Source: Algoriphagus sp. AGSA1
Lineage (GTDB): Bacteria > Bacteroidota > Bacteroidia > Cytophagales > Cyclobacteriaceae
DNA: 64,000 nucleotides
Direction of reading: 5' to 3'
Assembly (NCBI RefSeq): GCF_021390545.1
Contig: NZ_JAJUWR010000003.1
Span: 186,001-250,000 of the forward strand
Shown one piece after another: positions 9,388 to 18,084 of the stretch. How positions within the stretch are numbered: the stretch's first letter is position 1; the number at the start of each line of letters is the position of its first letter. Below the pieces are notes generated by a model. The model saw only the letters and a program-made list of their open reading frames with translations. It was not told the origin of the DNA and searched no databases. The translations under genes were made by a program, and so were the position numbers.

Positions 9388-10689
9388 TCACACCAGAAGC
9401 GTAGAAGCGATACTATCCCGCAATTGAGAATCTACTTTTGCTTCCTCCGCAAAGTCTTTCCATTTTTTGATCGCTGTTACAACAGCCTTTATCTTCTCTT
9501 CAGGCTTCTTAATATTCATTTTACGGGCAACTTCCAAAAAATCAGAATCCTGAATCCCCTCTCTTTTACCATTGACCATTAAGGATTGGGAGCTTACCCA
9601 TATACTTCCGGGTCTGTAAGCATAGCAAATATCATAAGCCGGCGAAAGCTTCCATTTGCCGGCTTTATCCATTAAAAAAGCAAAGTTCTTTGTGTGATCG
9701 TCGCAGTTTCTGGCCAACACGTTAAACACCATACGAATAAACATCTGCTCTGCCTCAGGATAGGAAAGCCTCAACATCCGCATGGTCTCAAAAACCTGCT
9801 CGTAACTATAATAACCCACCTGATTGAAATCAAAATGCCGCAAACCACAAAGGCTTTGCATGTGGATTTTTTGGCCATTATCAGTTCGGTCAAACCGCCT
9901 GGTCATAAAGTGCGCCCTGCCATTTTCCTCCAGAAGCCGGCATTCATTCATCTCTATTCCCGCCTCCAAAGCCATCAGGTAATAAGCCATTTCTACCCTC
10001 CCATAACCCACCGTAACTCCAAATTGGGAATCATGAACCCCGTCAAATTTGATAATCCAATACGAAAACCCCTTTGGCGCTTTCACCTGACCACTTTTTA
10101 CTTTACCCGTTTTGGGATTAAAGGCGATCACCGCTTTGGCACGGGCTCCACCTGCCGAGGTACCGATCTTGAGAATATCCGATAAGGCAGATTGCTCATC
10201 CACACTTAGATCGGATTGGAAACCCTCACGTGAATTGAGAATTTTCCCGGCAATATTGACTAAGCTGTCAATTTCCAATGAACGCGAAGTGATCGCTTCC
10301 TCACGAAACGAAGGCCTGATCTCTAAAGCACCCACCCCCCTCTTACCGATAAAACAGAGTTGCTCCACAGGATTTAGGCTATCGGTCACTCTTCCATTTT
10401 GGGTAAGCCAGGCATTGATGAGTTGATTGCCGTATTTATCAGGAAGCATATCTGCCAGCAAACCGGGAAGCCCCTTAAACGTATCAAAGACATCGCTTCG
10501 GGATTTTCGGAGCTCAGGAAACCTATAGATTCTATCGCCTTGGGCCAGCGGCATTTTCAAAGGAGAGATATCCAGTCCAGAGCTGAGATAAGCAGAATTG
10601 AATTCAAAGCTTCCCAGCTGCTCCGCCTCATCCCAAAGTACCGCTCCTGCCAGCTTTTCCCAAATCCAGATTTCAGCCGCGACTACCAT
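9388..10689 (-). CDS. hipA: HipA-family serine/threonine kinase toxin
   Basis: This 433-residue protein has an N-terminal HipA subdomain (about 10-110) and a kinase core. The glycine-rich loop GTSAGGARAKA lies at about 176-186. The catalytic-loop pattern NCDDHTKN (328-335) matches the HipA N-x-D-x-H-x-K-N motif, and DICY (353-356) corresponds to the metal-binding DxxY region. Catalytic residues appear intact. HipA toxins phosphorylate aminoacyl-tRNA synthetases (GltX in E. coli), producing growth arrest. The gene overlaps the upstream antitoxin gene by seven bases, typical for a hipBA operon. The target in this host is unknown. Confidence 0.9.
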   Translation of the reverse strand: MVVAAEIWIWEKLAGAVLWDEAEQLGSFEFNSAYLSSGLDISPLKMPLAQGDRIYRFPELRKSRSDVFDTFKGLPGLLADMLPDKYGNQLINAWLTQNGRVTDSLNPVEQLCFIGKRGVGALEIRPSFREEAITSRSLEIDSLVNIAGKILNSREGFQSDLSVDEQSALSDILKIGTSAGGARAKAVIAFNPKTGKVKSGQVKAPKGFSYWIIKFDGVHDSQFGVTVGYGRVEMAYYLMALEAGIEMNECRLLEENGRAHFMTRRFDRTDNGQKIHMQSLCGLRHFDFNQVGYYSYEQVFETMRMLRLSYPEAEQMFIRMVFNVLARNCDDHTKNFAFLMDKAGKWKLSPAYDICYAYRPGSIWVSSQSLMVNGKREGIQDSDFLEVARKMNIKKPEEKIKAVVTAIKKWKDFAEEAKVDSQLRDSIASTLLV

Positions 10690-11018
10690 TCCAAAGGAGG
10701 GTTTTCCGCCGCCATGTCTGAATTACGAATCCGTTGCTTTTCGTGTTTCTTTTGAAGCTTGACATAATCCATCGGACTGATTGTCCTCTTCACCTCAAAG
10801 GACTCAAGCCATTGCAGCTTATCCAACACCCGCAACACCTGTATTAAGGTGATCAGGTTAACTTTCTCTCCCCGCTCCAAAAGACTCAGCGTAGACCTAC
10901 TGATTCCTGCGGCAACAGACAACTGCTCCTGGGACTTATTCTGATCCATGCGATGATGCTTCACAAAGCGCCCCAGCTTATTGAGAATTGCCGCATCACT
11001 TAATTGATTGTAGTCCAT
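10683..11018 (-). CDS. hipB: HipB-like XRE-family antitoxin
   Basis: The 111-residue protein starts at MDYNQL (ATG 11016-11018). Longer frames begin with an ATG at 11051 or a TTG at 11060, but those run through the operator O1, so the inner ATG is preferred. An HTH_XRE domain covers about 15-75 (QEQLSVAAGISRSTLSLLERGEKV). The tail is basic (KLQKKHEKQRIR). HipB antitoxins bind HipA and repress their own operon by binding palindromes. Four such palindromes lie directly upstream, so autoregulation is strongly supported by the sequence. Confidence 0.9.
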   Translation of the reverse strand: MDYNQLSDAAILNKLGRFVKHHRMDQNKSQEQLSVAAGISRSTLSLLERGEKVNLITLIQVLRVLDKLQWLESFEVKRTISPMDYVKLQKKHEKQRIRNSDMAAENPPLEW

Positions 11019-11030
11019 GTGAACAAATTT

Positions 11031-11170
11031 AATGACTGAAATTTCATTCATTAACCACAAATATACTACTTTATGAATGAAATTTCATACATAAATATAT
11101 TTTTAATAAAATGAATGATAAATCATTCATTAACTAGTAAAAATACAATTAATGAATGATTTATCATTCA
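11031..11170. promoter_or_regulatory. Four-copy palindromic operator array of hipBA
   Basis: Four related palindromes of core AATGAATGAT-NN-ATCATTCATT lie at 11031-11052 (AATGACTGAAATTTCATTCA plus TT), 11073-11092, 11110-11131 (10-base arms perfectly complementary) and 11151-11170. Spacing centre to centre is about 37-41 bases, close to whole helical turns, which would allow cooperative HipB binding. The first copy ends 13 bases before the hipB start. Autorepression of hipBA by multi-site binding is known for E. coli hipBA (four operators). Confidence 0.8.
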
Positions 11171-11201
11171 AAAAATTAGAATCAATAATTTAATCAAGTC
11201 T

Positions 11202-14200
11202 CTATCTTAAGTTCAATTGCCCCCTACTCCATTTCCATTCCCACTTCCATCCTTTTTGCTCAAGCAAGATAGGATGATAGGCCATTGCGGCTTTTGCGGT
11301 AGGAGTACTGAAAAAACGTTGATCATCTGTCAAAATAGCTTTTTGTTCGCCACTTGAGGATATCAAAAGTAGATCCATTACTGTGGAAGGGATATCTTGT
11401 GAATATGAGCTATCAGACTTTTGCAATCTGGCCTTCAGGCTCCAATCAATCTCATAACCCTGGATTTTCGCTTCAGGTGCAGGAATTGATGGTTTTCTAC
11501 TTTGCTCTTGGACAAAAGAGAGAAATTCTTGCAGCAAGGCTAAGCCCGGGTTTTTAAGCTGGCTAGGCCGGAACTCGACCGGTTCGATACTTGAAATCAC
11601 ATGCATTGTATTTCGGGCCCGGGTGATAGCCACATTCAGTCTATTTTCAGCCCCTGATTTTCCGAGCAACCCAAAATTAGTGATCAATTTCCCATCGGGA
11701 TTGGGAGCGTAACCCAAGGATAAAATCACTTGATCAAACTCATCTCCCTGCACATTTTCAATGTTTCGTACTTTAATTCCCACATCTATAAAACCAGCTT
11801 TCCAGAGTTTCTCCCGAATCAATTCCATCTGAAAATAATTCCCGGTCACAATCCCAATGCTATCCGAAGGAGATGAATGATGAATAGCTTCCACTTTCAA
11901 AACAACTGCATCAGCTTCCATTTTATTTACCTGATTCATCCAAATCCCCTCAACCTTGTCCCAGGCAAATGCAGGCTTCCCGGCCATAGCCGTAGCATAA
12001 TCAGGCAAAGCTTCCAGCTGGTTTTCATAGAAATGTGCATTGGAAAAATGTATCAAAGCCGGATCAGCCGAGCGGTAATGGCCTTTTAGCTGGTGTTTTT
12101 CAAAAAAATCACCTGCCAATTCCAGCAAGGATTCGGCCTCATATTCCAGACCCTCCTCGTCAGAATCCCATTTTACCTGATAAAAATCTGAAGGCCTAAG
12201 CTGCTTGGAATCACCTGCAATCACCACTTGCCTGCCTCTTAGCATCGCAGGCAGCCCACGCTCAACCCGGCACTGTGATGCTTCATCAAAAATCACCAAA
12301 TCAAAGTTCTGCTTCAATGAAAACAATGCAGAAACCGTCTCGGGACTGGCAAACCAGCAGGGCAATAGGCGAAAAATCTCTTCCCCCATTTCTTCCAGCA
12401 ATCTCCTAACAGGCCAACGCTGCCTCTTTTTACTTACCTGATGAAGCAAATCCCGATAAGTCAGTCGATTTCCCAGACGGTTAAATTCCAGTTCACTTGT
12501 GAGCTGCTCCCGAAGTCTAAGCAAAGCAATATGTCTGGCTATCTTTCTTTTTTCAAGAATAGCCTCCTTCAATTCTCCCAATTCATGTTGGATCGCGAGA
12601 CTCCCGGCTTCTGCCAAAACGGGATTTTTGGCTTCCAAATGGGTTATCCAAGCCAAATACCATGAATTCCAATATACTGACAGCTGATCAGATAAACTCA
12701 GCACAGGGTAATCCGTTTCCAGTTTTTTGGCAAGCAAAGCCGTAATCGGAGAAGAATTTTCTAAAAATCTATCAAAAGCTACAAGCTCAGAAAAAATCCG
12801 ATTCAAGTCCCATTCAGGGCCAATCGTAACAAGCCCATTGTTGAAAACATGCAAAATCTGTCCATCACTCAGATAAGCTTTCCAATTGACCGATGAATGC
12901 TGAAATGATTCCGAAAACTCACGCATTGTGTCAAGTTGAGCTTTAAAACTGTCTGCTGTCTGGCTAACCAATGAATGTAGCTTCGGTCGACTCTCCCATA
13001 AATCAGCCCAATCAAGAATTGGGGATAATAATTCCAGCTGATTCTCTAACCCCGCAGCAGAAAGTCCGTCGAGTTCTATTCTTTCTATTTTTGGAAGGGC
13101 TAGAAGTTCGGCACTTAATGCTTTAAGAGTCTCAAGCTCAACACGAATACCCGATATAGAATTTGAGTTTAGCTTCAGGTTCGACTTGTCCAGAATTTCA
13201 AAAGTCAACGGGAATTTGCTCTTATTCAATTGTATCTGGATTCTCCCCAGCCATGACCTCCTTTTTGTTTCCAATAAATCAAGTTCCTGTTCCAGAGTGG
13301 AAAGATTTTCGGGATTGGCCGATAGCCCAAACGAAAGCTCCTGGAGCTTTTCGATTGAGGATAAAATCCAATCATGGACTTCCTTCAGCGCCAAGCTAGC
13401 CTTCGAATCAAAAATCGCGGAAATGGCCAACTCAGGCATCTCCAATCGATTCAATTTATCAACGACCGCTTTTAAGGAGTCTGAGAAATCAGCAGTTGCC
13501 AAAATCCTACCGGCCAGCTCTTCGAAGTGAACATCAGAACGATCTGCTGCCCACCTTACTCTAAAAGTCTCAATTTCCTTTAAACTCTGGACAATTCTCG
13601 GGAAAACCACCGCCTCAAAATGGGCGAATGAGACTCTCTTTTCCCAGAAGGAACCTTTGAACTGTAACTGATAGGAATGGTAAATTTTATAGGCTTTGTC
13701 AAAATCATGTGATTTCTGATAATCCAGTTTAATCAAATCGGAATGTTCAAAAAACGGTTTCTTCAAATCCGCATTCAGGTACATGGCCTTAATTGGAATT
13801 CCAGCAGATTCAGCATCAAAAAGCGCAATTCGAAAGCCTTCAAACTTCTCAGAAAGTCTGGAAATCGCCGTGGAATATTTAGAAATTTCCCGTTCCAACT
13901 GAATGGAATCAATTCCCCTATTCTGCTCCTGATAAGAGTCTACAGCTTCGATTTGAGCTTTTATTTTATGAAAAAGATTTCTTTGATCTGCCCGAAAATC
14001 ATGCACCAGAGCTAGGAAATCACCAAAACCAGCAAATGCCAACCGTTCAAAAACCACATCCAACGCAGCTCTCTTTTGAGAAACTACCAGCACTTTTTTG
14101 CCTCTTGAGCAATAGTCAGAAACTAAATTTGCGATCAATTGGGACTTGCCCGTTCCCGGAGGTCCCTCTACCACCAAGCTTCCCCCCTGCCGGACTTTCG

Positions 14201-15086
14201 TCAAGACATTTTCTTGGGAGGCATCCAGCGGAAAAACAGGAAAAAGCTGTTCTTCTCTGGGCAATGGCTGGTTTTCGCCAGCGACAAAGTGTTTAGTGAA
14301 TAATTCCTCCAAGCCTATTTCAGCAAACTCCATTTCCAGCTTTTCATAGTCCGCAAACAGATAATTGTCTTTTTGAGCAAACAGGCCTAAAAGCCCATAA
14401 CTTTTCAACGCCAGTTTTCCATCTTGAAATTTACCGGAATCCACACTCACTTGAGAATTCGGAAAGGATATCAGCTGATCTTCAAACAGCGATGAACTGA
14501 GTTGAATGGAGAAATTATCATTGAGAATTTTGGAAAACCCGGTTCTGAACGCTGTGGCATCAGTCGGCAGCTCCTGCAAGGACTGATTCAAAAAATCCGC
14601 ATCCAAGACCTTCCCATACCCATGGCTGTAAGCCAAGAGAAAAGCCGGATTCCATTGCCATTCATCTAGTTTCGAAAGAACCCATTGCCCATTCTCAAGC
14701 TGAAGATCAACACTCAAGAGCAACAATGGAGCTCTAAGAACATGCCCGTTGATTAATTTCCCCTCCACAAATGGCCATCCCAAGAACAGAGATCGCTCCC
14801 CTGTTTCTTCTTTAGTCAGCTGATCCCGAAAAGAAAGTCTGGAAAACATCTTTGAAGTAGCATTAACGCCGGCAATCCTGGGATCAGATTCGGGAATTAA
14901 AGGAAACGCTTTCCTTGGGGAAATAGCCTTTATTATAATCTCAAAGCTATTTTCTCCATTCAAAAAATCTAACTCTTTCAGATCTACAACTCCAAATCCC
15001 TCAGTTTTTGGAAAATAAAGTGACCTGTTTTTGGAAGACAGGTCTACCAATCGATTCCGGTAAGTCTGAAAGATTGAATCAGGCAT
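11202..15086 (-). CDS. Large UPF1/DNA2-like superfamily 1 helicase (DUF4011 type)
   Basis: This 1294-residue protein has an N-terminal DUF4011-like region (about 5-250; NRLVDLSSKNRSLYFPKTEG). Helicase motif I is GPPGTGKS at 308-315 and motif II is VIFDEASQCRVERG near residue 925. Motif III follows as VIAGDSKQLRPSDF, then NVQGDEFDQVILSLGY and RLNVAITRARNTMHVIS (motifs V/VI). The roughly 550 residues between motifs I and II are helical and probably coiled-coil. The last 80 residues may be a degenerate nuclease-like appendix (IRELEVANT residues not resolved), which I cannot confirm. Related helicases occur in DNA repair and phage-defence loci. The start follows the SDR stop without a gap, so the two genes form one transcript. 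Confidence 0.85.
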   Translation of the reverse strand: MPDSIFQTYRNRLVDLSSKNRSLYFPKTEGFGVVDLKELDFLNGENSFEIIIKAISPRKAFPLIPESDPRIAGVNATSKMFSRLSFRDQLTKEETGERSLFLGWPFVEGKLINGHVLRAPLLLLSVDLQLENGQWVLSKLDEWQWNPAFLLAYSHGYGKVLDADFLNQSLQELPTDATAFRTGFSKILNDNFSIQLSSSLFEDQLISFPNSQVSVDSGKFQDGKLALKSYGLLGLFAQKDNYLFADYEKLEMEFAEIGLEELFTKHFVAGENQPLPREEQLFPVFPLDASQENVLTKVRQGGSLVVEGPPGTGKSQLIANLVSDYCSRGKKVLVVSQKRAALDVVFERLAFAGFGDFLALVHDFRADQRNLFHKIKAQIEAVDSYQEQNRGIDSIQLEREISKYSTAISRLSEKFEGFRIALFDAESAGIPIKAMYLNADLKKPFFEHSDLIKLDYQKSHDFDKAYKIYHSYQLQFKGSFWEKRVSFAHFEAVVFPRIVQSLKEIETFRVRWAADRSDVHFEELAGRILATADFSDSLKAVVDKLNRLEMPELAISAIFDSKASLALKEVHDWILSSIEKLQELSFGLSANPENLSTLEQELDLLETKRRSWLGRIQIQLNKSKFPLTFEILDKSNLKLNSNSISGIRVELETLKALSAELLALPKIERIELDGLSAAGLENQLELLSPILDWADLWESRPKLHSLVSQTADSFKAQLDTMREFSESFQHSSVNWKAYLSDGQILHVFNNGLVTIGPEWDLNRIFSELVAFDRFLENSSPITALLAKKLETDYPVLSLSDQLSVYWNSWYLAWITHLEAKNPVLAEAGSLAIQHELGELKEAILEKRKIARHIALLRLREQLTSELEFNRLGNRLTYRDLLHQVSKKRQRWPVRRLLEEMGEEIFRLLPCWFASPETVSALFSLKQNFDLVIFDEASQCRVERGLPAMLRGRQVVIAGDSKQLRPSDFYQVKWDSDEEGLEYEAESLLELAGDFFEKHQLKGHYRSADPALIHFSNAHFYENQLEALPDYATAMAGKPAFAWDKVEGIWMNQVNKMEADAVVLKVEAIHHSSPSDSIGIVTGNYFQMELIREKLWKAGFIDVGIKVRNIENVQGDEFDQVILSLGYAPNPDGKLITNFGLLGKSGAENRLNVAITRARNTMHVISSIEPVEFRPSQLKNPGLALLQEFLSFVQEQSRKPSIPAPEAKIQGYEIDWSLKARLQKSDSSYSQDIPSTVMDLLLISSSGEQKAILTDDQRFFSTPTAKAAMAYHPILLEQKGWKWEWKWSRGQLNLR

Positions 15087-15908
15087 TTAGTGGAAAGGTG
15101 AGTCTTTTTCCTTGGCCATCTGATTATAAACAATATGATCCAGCCTACCCGGCATCCACTTGTTCAAAAACACCAATAGTTTACCCTGGGTGGTCAAGAC
15201 CAGATCACGCTTTCTTTTTAATGTGGCTTTCAGAATCTCATCAGCGACCTCATCTGAGCTCATCATTTTTGACTCATCTCTAGGTGATTCACCTTGGGAA
15301 GATCCATGGGCGGTAAGTGCGTTTTTTCTGATATTCGAGGCAGTAAACCCAGGACAGGCGACCAGTACATGGACGCCCTTTTTCATCACCTCGGTACGCA
15401 GGGATTCAAAAAAACCATTCATCGCATATTTACTGGCAGTATAAGCCGTTCGGGCAGGAGTGCCTCTGAACCCATTGATTGAAGAAATCCCTATCACGGT
15501 CCCCTTATTTTCTATAATAGAGGGCAGGCAGAACTTAGTGGCATAGACCGTCCCCCAAAAATTGGTGTCCATCACCTTGCGGAAAACCTCGAAATCAAGA
15601 TGTTCAAACAGCGCCCGCATGGAAATACCTGCGTTATTGATCAGGACATCAATCTTACCGAACTTCTCAAGCACTGTTTCAGCCATTCTTTGATTGTCCG
15701 CTAATATGGTGGCATCAGCCAAAACCGCGAGTGCCTGAATCCCTTCAGCTTCCAATTTTGCCTTGGTGACATCTAGTTTTTCTTGGTTTCTACCCGTAAT
15801 AACTATTCTGGCACCCGCTTCCCCAAATATCCTGGCACAAGACTCCCCTATTCCAGAAGTGGCCCCAGTAATAATGACTACTTTATCTTTAAGACTCTCT
15901 TGTTTCAT
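15087..15908 (-). CDS. SDR-family oxidoreductase
   Basis: This 273-residue classical short-chain dehydrogenase has the NAD(P)-binding motif TGATSGIG at 14-21, NNAG near residue 90, and the catalytic pair YTASK near residue 160 preceded by a serine in ISSING. The motifs predict an NADP- or NAD-dependent oxidoreductase of the Rossmann fold; the substrate is unknown. Its stop is adjacent to the start of the helicase gene on the same strand. A well-formed promoter lies nine bases upstream of the ATG. Confidence 0.92.
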   Translation of the reverse strand: MKQESLKDKVVIITGATSGIGESCARIFGEAGARIVITGRNQEKLDVTKAKLEAEGIQALAVLADATILADNQRMAETVLEKFGKIDVLINNAGISMRALFEHLDFEVFRKVMDTNFWGTVYATKFCLPSIIENKGTVIGISSINGFRGTPARTAYTASKYAMNGFFESLRTEVMKKGVHVLVACPGFTASNIRKNALTAHGSSQGESPRDESKMMSSDEVADEILKATLKRKRDLVLTTQGKLLVFLNKWMPGRLDHIVYNQMAKEKDSPFH

Positions 15909-15916
15909 TGCTTGTG

Positions 15917-15924
15917 CAAAGATA
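15917..15924 (-). promoter_or_regulatory. Bacteroidota -7 box (TATCTTTG) for SDR-helicase operon
   Basis: On the minus strand TATCTTTG matches the consensus TAnnTTTG, with a TTTTG element 15 bases upstream as a candidate -33 box. The predicted transcription start is only a few bases before the SDR ATG at 15908. Confidence 0.55.
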
Positions 15925-16205
15925 CTGATTTGTGATTTCCAAAATTTGAGGTGAGGACATCAAAAAGCTATCGGAACAATTGATTTCAACTTGTCACTCG
16001 ATTGAGCCATTACATGCTCAGCCTTTTTTAAACCTAAATTTCGATTTTAAAGTTTTCTATATGAAGATTTTTTCAAATTCAGCACCAATTATAAATAGCC
16101 TGCATTAAACCCCGATTATGTATAACTGACGAAAATCAACCTGATCTTCAATGATACATTTTCACTGTAATCCTCCCTCTGCTCACCCACCTCATGTTTT
16201 TTACT

Positions 16206-16213
16206 TAATTTTG
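16206..16213 (+). promoter_or_regulatory. Bacteroidota -7 box (TAATTTTG) for rlmD-type gene
   Basis: TAATTTTG fits TAnnTTTG exactly and ends five bases before the ATG at 16219. The transcript would start at or next to the start codon, implying a leaderless or near-leaderless mRNA. No convincing -33 element is visible. Confidence 0.5.
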
Positions 16214-16218
16214 CGCCC

Positions 16219-17625
16219 ATGTCGCGAAAAATGAAAAACAAAGTGATTTCCAACCTTCTCATCGAGCGTATAGCTTCGGAGGGAAAGTGCTTGGGACATC
16301 ATGAGGAAAAGGTGGTTTTTGTAACGGGAGTTGCCCCCGGAGATGTAGTGGATGTACGGATCACGAAAGGCAAGAGCTCTTTTATGGAAGGTGAACCGAT
16401 AAAATTCCATGAATATTCCAAAGAAAGGATAGATCCTTTTTGCTCCCACTTCGGGACATGCGGCGGTTGCAAATGGCAGCATATCAACTACAATTTGCAG
16501 AAGACTTATAAGCATCAGCAAGTCGTGGACCAGTTCCAACGGATCGCCAAAGTAGAGCTACCAGAAGTCTGGCCAACGCTAGGCTCAAAGAAAACAAAAT
16601 ACTACAGAAACAAGCTGGATTTCACCTTCTCCAACAAAAAATGGCTTACCCTGGGCCAAATTCGATCCGGAGAGGATTTTGACAGAAACGCCTTGGGTTT
16701 TCATATCCCAAAGATGTTTGACAAAATCATCGATGTGGATCATTGCTACCTTCAGGGAGGCATTTCCAATGACGTAAGGAATGAGCTTAGAGCGTTTGCC
16801 TTGGAAAACAAGCTGAGCTTTTATGACATCAGAAATCAGGTTGGCCTGCTACGGAACCTGATTATCCGAACCACGAGCAAAGAGCAATCTATGGTGATTG
16901 TGCAGTTTGGTGAAAATGATCGGGAAGGAATTCAACAGGTGATGGGGCATTTGAATACAAAATTCCCCGAAATCACCTCACTTCTGTATGTAATAAACAC
17001 CAAAGGAAACGAGACCTTTCATGACCTGGAATTGGTGACCTATGCCGGACAGGACTTCATAGAAGAGGAAATGGAAGAGCTTAAATTCCGTATAGGCCCA
17101 AAATCCTTCTATCAGACCAATTCGGAGCAAGCCTATGAATTATATAAAGTTGCCCGGGATTTTGCCGACCTGAAAGGTGATGAAGTGGTCTATGATCTCT
17201 ACACAGGGACGGGCACGATAGCCAATTTTGTCGCGAAAAAAGCCAAGCAGGTAATAGGGATAGAATATGTGGCAGCTGCCATAGAAGACGCTAAACTAAA
17301 TTCCCTGATCAACGGACTGGACAACACACTCTTCTATGCAGGGGACATGAAGGACATCCTTAACGATGAATTCATCGCCAATCACGCTGCACCCGACCTG
17401 ATCATCACTGACCCACCACGTGCCGGAATGGATGAAAAAGTCGTCCAGGTACTATTGCGCCTGAATGCTCCCAAGATCGTTTACGTCTCCTGTAATCCTG
17501 CCACCCAGGCTAGGGATGTGGCACTTTTGGGTGAAAAATATAAAGTGGAAAAAGTCCAGCCTGTGGACATGTTCCCACAGACCTATCACGTAGAAAATGT
17601 TGTACTCTTAACTTTAAAGTCATGA
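16219..17625 (+). CDS. rlmD: 23S rRNA (uracil-5-)-methyltransferase, RumA/RlmD family
   Basis: This 468-residue enzyme has an N-terminal TRAM-like domain (about 5-60), then Fe-S cysteines C75, C81 and C84 (CSHFGTCGGC) with a fourth near 178 (VDHCYL). The SAM-binding site is YDLYTGTGTIANFV near residue 334. Catalytic motifs DPPRAGMDEKV and YVSCNPATQARD lie near the end. The family uses SAM to make m5U in 23S rRNA (U1939 in E. coli for RlmD); RlmC or RlmCD specificity cannot be excluded. The stop overlaps the next gene by four bases (ATGA). Confidence 0.92.
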   Translation: MSRKMKNKVISNLLIERIASEGKCLGHHEEKVVFVTGVAPGDVVDVRITKGKSSFMEGEPIKFHEYSKERIDPFCSHFGTCGGCKWQHINYNLQKTYKHQQVVDQFQRIAKVELPEVWPTLGSKKTKYYRNKLDFTFSNKKWLTLGQIRSGEDFDRNALGFHIPKMFDKIIDVDHCYLQGGISNDVRNELRAFALENKLSFYDIRNQVGLLRNLIIRTTSKEQSMVIVQFGENDREGIQQVMGHLNTKFPEITSLLYVINTKGNETFHDLELVTYAGQDFIEEEMEELKFRIGPKSFYQTNSEQAYELYKVARDFADLKGDEVVYDLYTGTGTIANFVAKKAKQVIGIEYVAAAIEDAKLNSLINGLDNTLFYAGDMKDILNDEFIANHAAPDLIITDPPRAGMDEKVVQVLLRLNAPKIVYVSCNPATQARDVALLGEKYKVEKVQPVDMFPQTYHVENVVLLTLKS

Positions 17626-17999
17626 TTTCAGATTTCAATGATCCAGAATTAAGCGGAAAGTACCTAGGTACAATCACCAGTGATTTCATCAAAATTTCGG
17701 ATGCGCTTAAGGAAGCTTCTTACCAGATCAGAACCCGAAAATTCTCTGATTACCCTATTTTCCCTATCTCCAAGGAAATGCAGCCTATCGGGAAAATCTT
17801 TGTAGGAAAAGAGGAAAAAGGACTGGACTGGAATTACTTTATGACCTATGTGGACGAGTTTGTGCAGCGGAAATTAATCTCGGAAGAAGCGCTGCCTGAC
17901 TTCCAGAAAGCATATAAAGACCCGGACGAATTTTGTTGTCTTTTTGTGATGGATGGGGCTTTTACAAGTTTCGTTTACATTCCATATCCAAATGACTGA
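17622..17999 (+). CDS. Conserved hypothetical protein
   Basis: This 125-residue soluble protein is translationally coupled to the rRNA methyltransferase through an ATGA overlap. It has no signal peptide or membrane segment. Recognisable stretches such as FPIFPISKEMQPIGKIFVG and DEFCCLFVMDGAFTSFVYIP recall a small uncharacterised family conserved in Bacteroidota. Function is unknown. The gene is followed at once by an intrinsic terminator, so it ends the operon. Confidence 0.8.
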   Translation: MISDFNDPELSGKYLGTITSDFIKISDALKEASYQIRTRKFSDYPIFPISKEMQPIGKIFVGKEEKGLDWNYFMTYVDEFVQRKLISEEALPDFQKAYKDPDEFCCLFVMDGAFTSFVYIPYPND

Positions 18000-18016
18000 T
18001 CCCAAATTTGGACATC

Positions 18017-18052
18017 AAAAAAGCTTTACCTTTTAGCTGGTAAAGCTTTTTT
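18017..18052. terminator. Bidirectional intrinsic terminator
   Basis: A 14-base stem (AAAAAAGCTTTACC paired with GGTAAAGCTTTTTT) encloses an 8-base loop. T-runs occur on both strands, so it can end the plus-strand rlmD operon and the convergent aminopeptidase gene. Confidence 0.85.
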
Positions 18053-18084
18053 ATTTGTAGCTAGTATATTTCCGAAAGAATAAA

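Larger units (their letters stand above)
15909..16218. other. Divergent promoter region between SDR and rRNA methyltransferase genes
   Basis: The 310 bases contain no ORF worth calling. Their two ends carry Bacteroidota-type -7 boxes facing outward, TATCTTTG toward the SDR and TAATTTTG toward the methyltransferase. The middle is AT-rich with no clear repeat. Confidence 0.6.

Noticed and set aside
9265..9582. 105-codon plus-strand frame covering the end of hipA
   Set aside because: It is antisense to hipA; the AAA-like similarity is in a different frame that ends at 9379.
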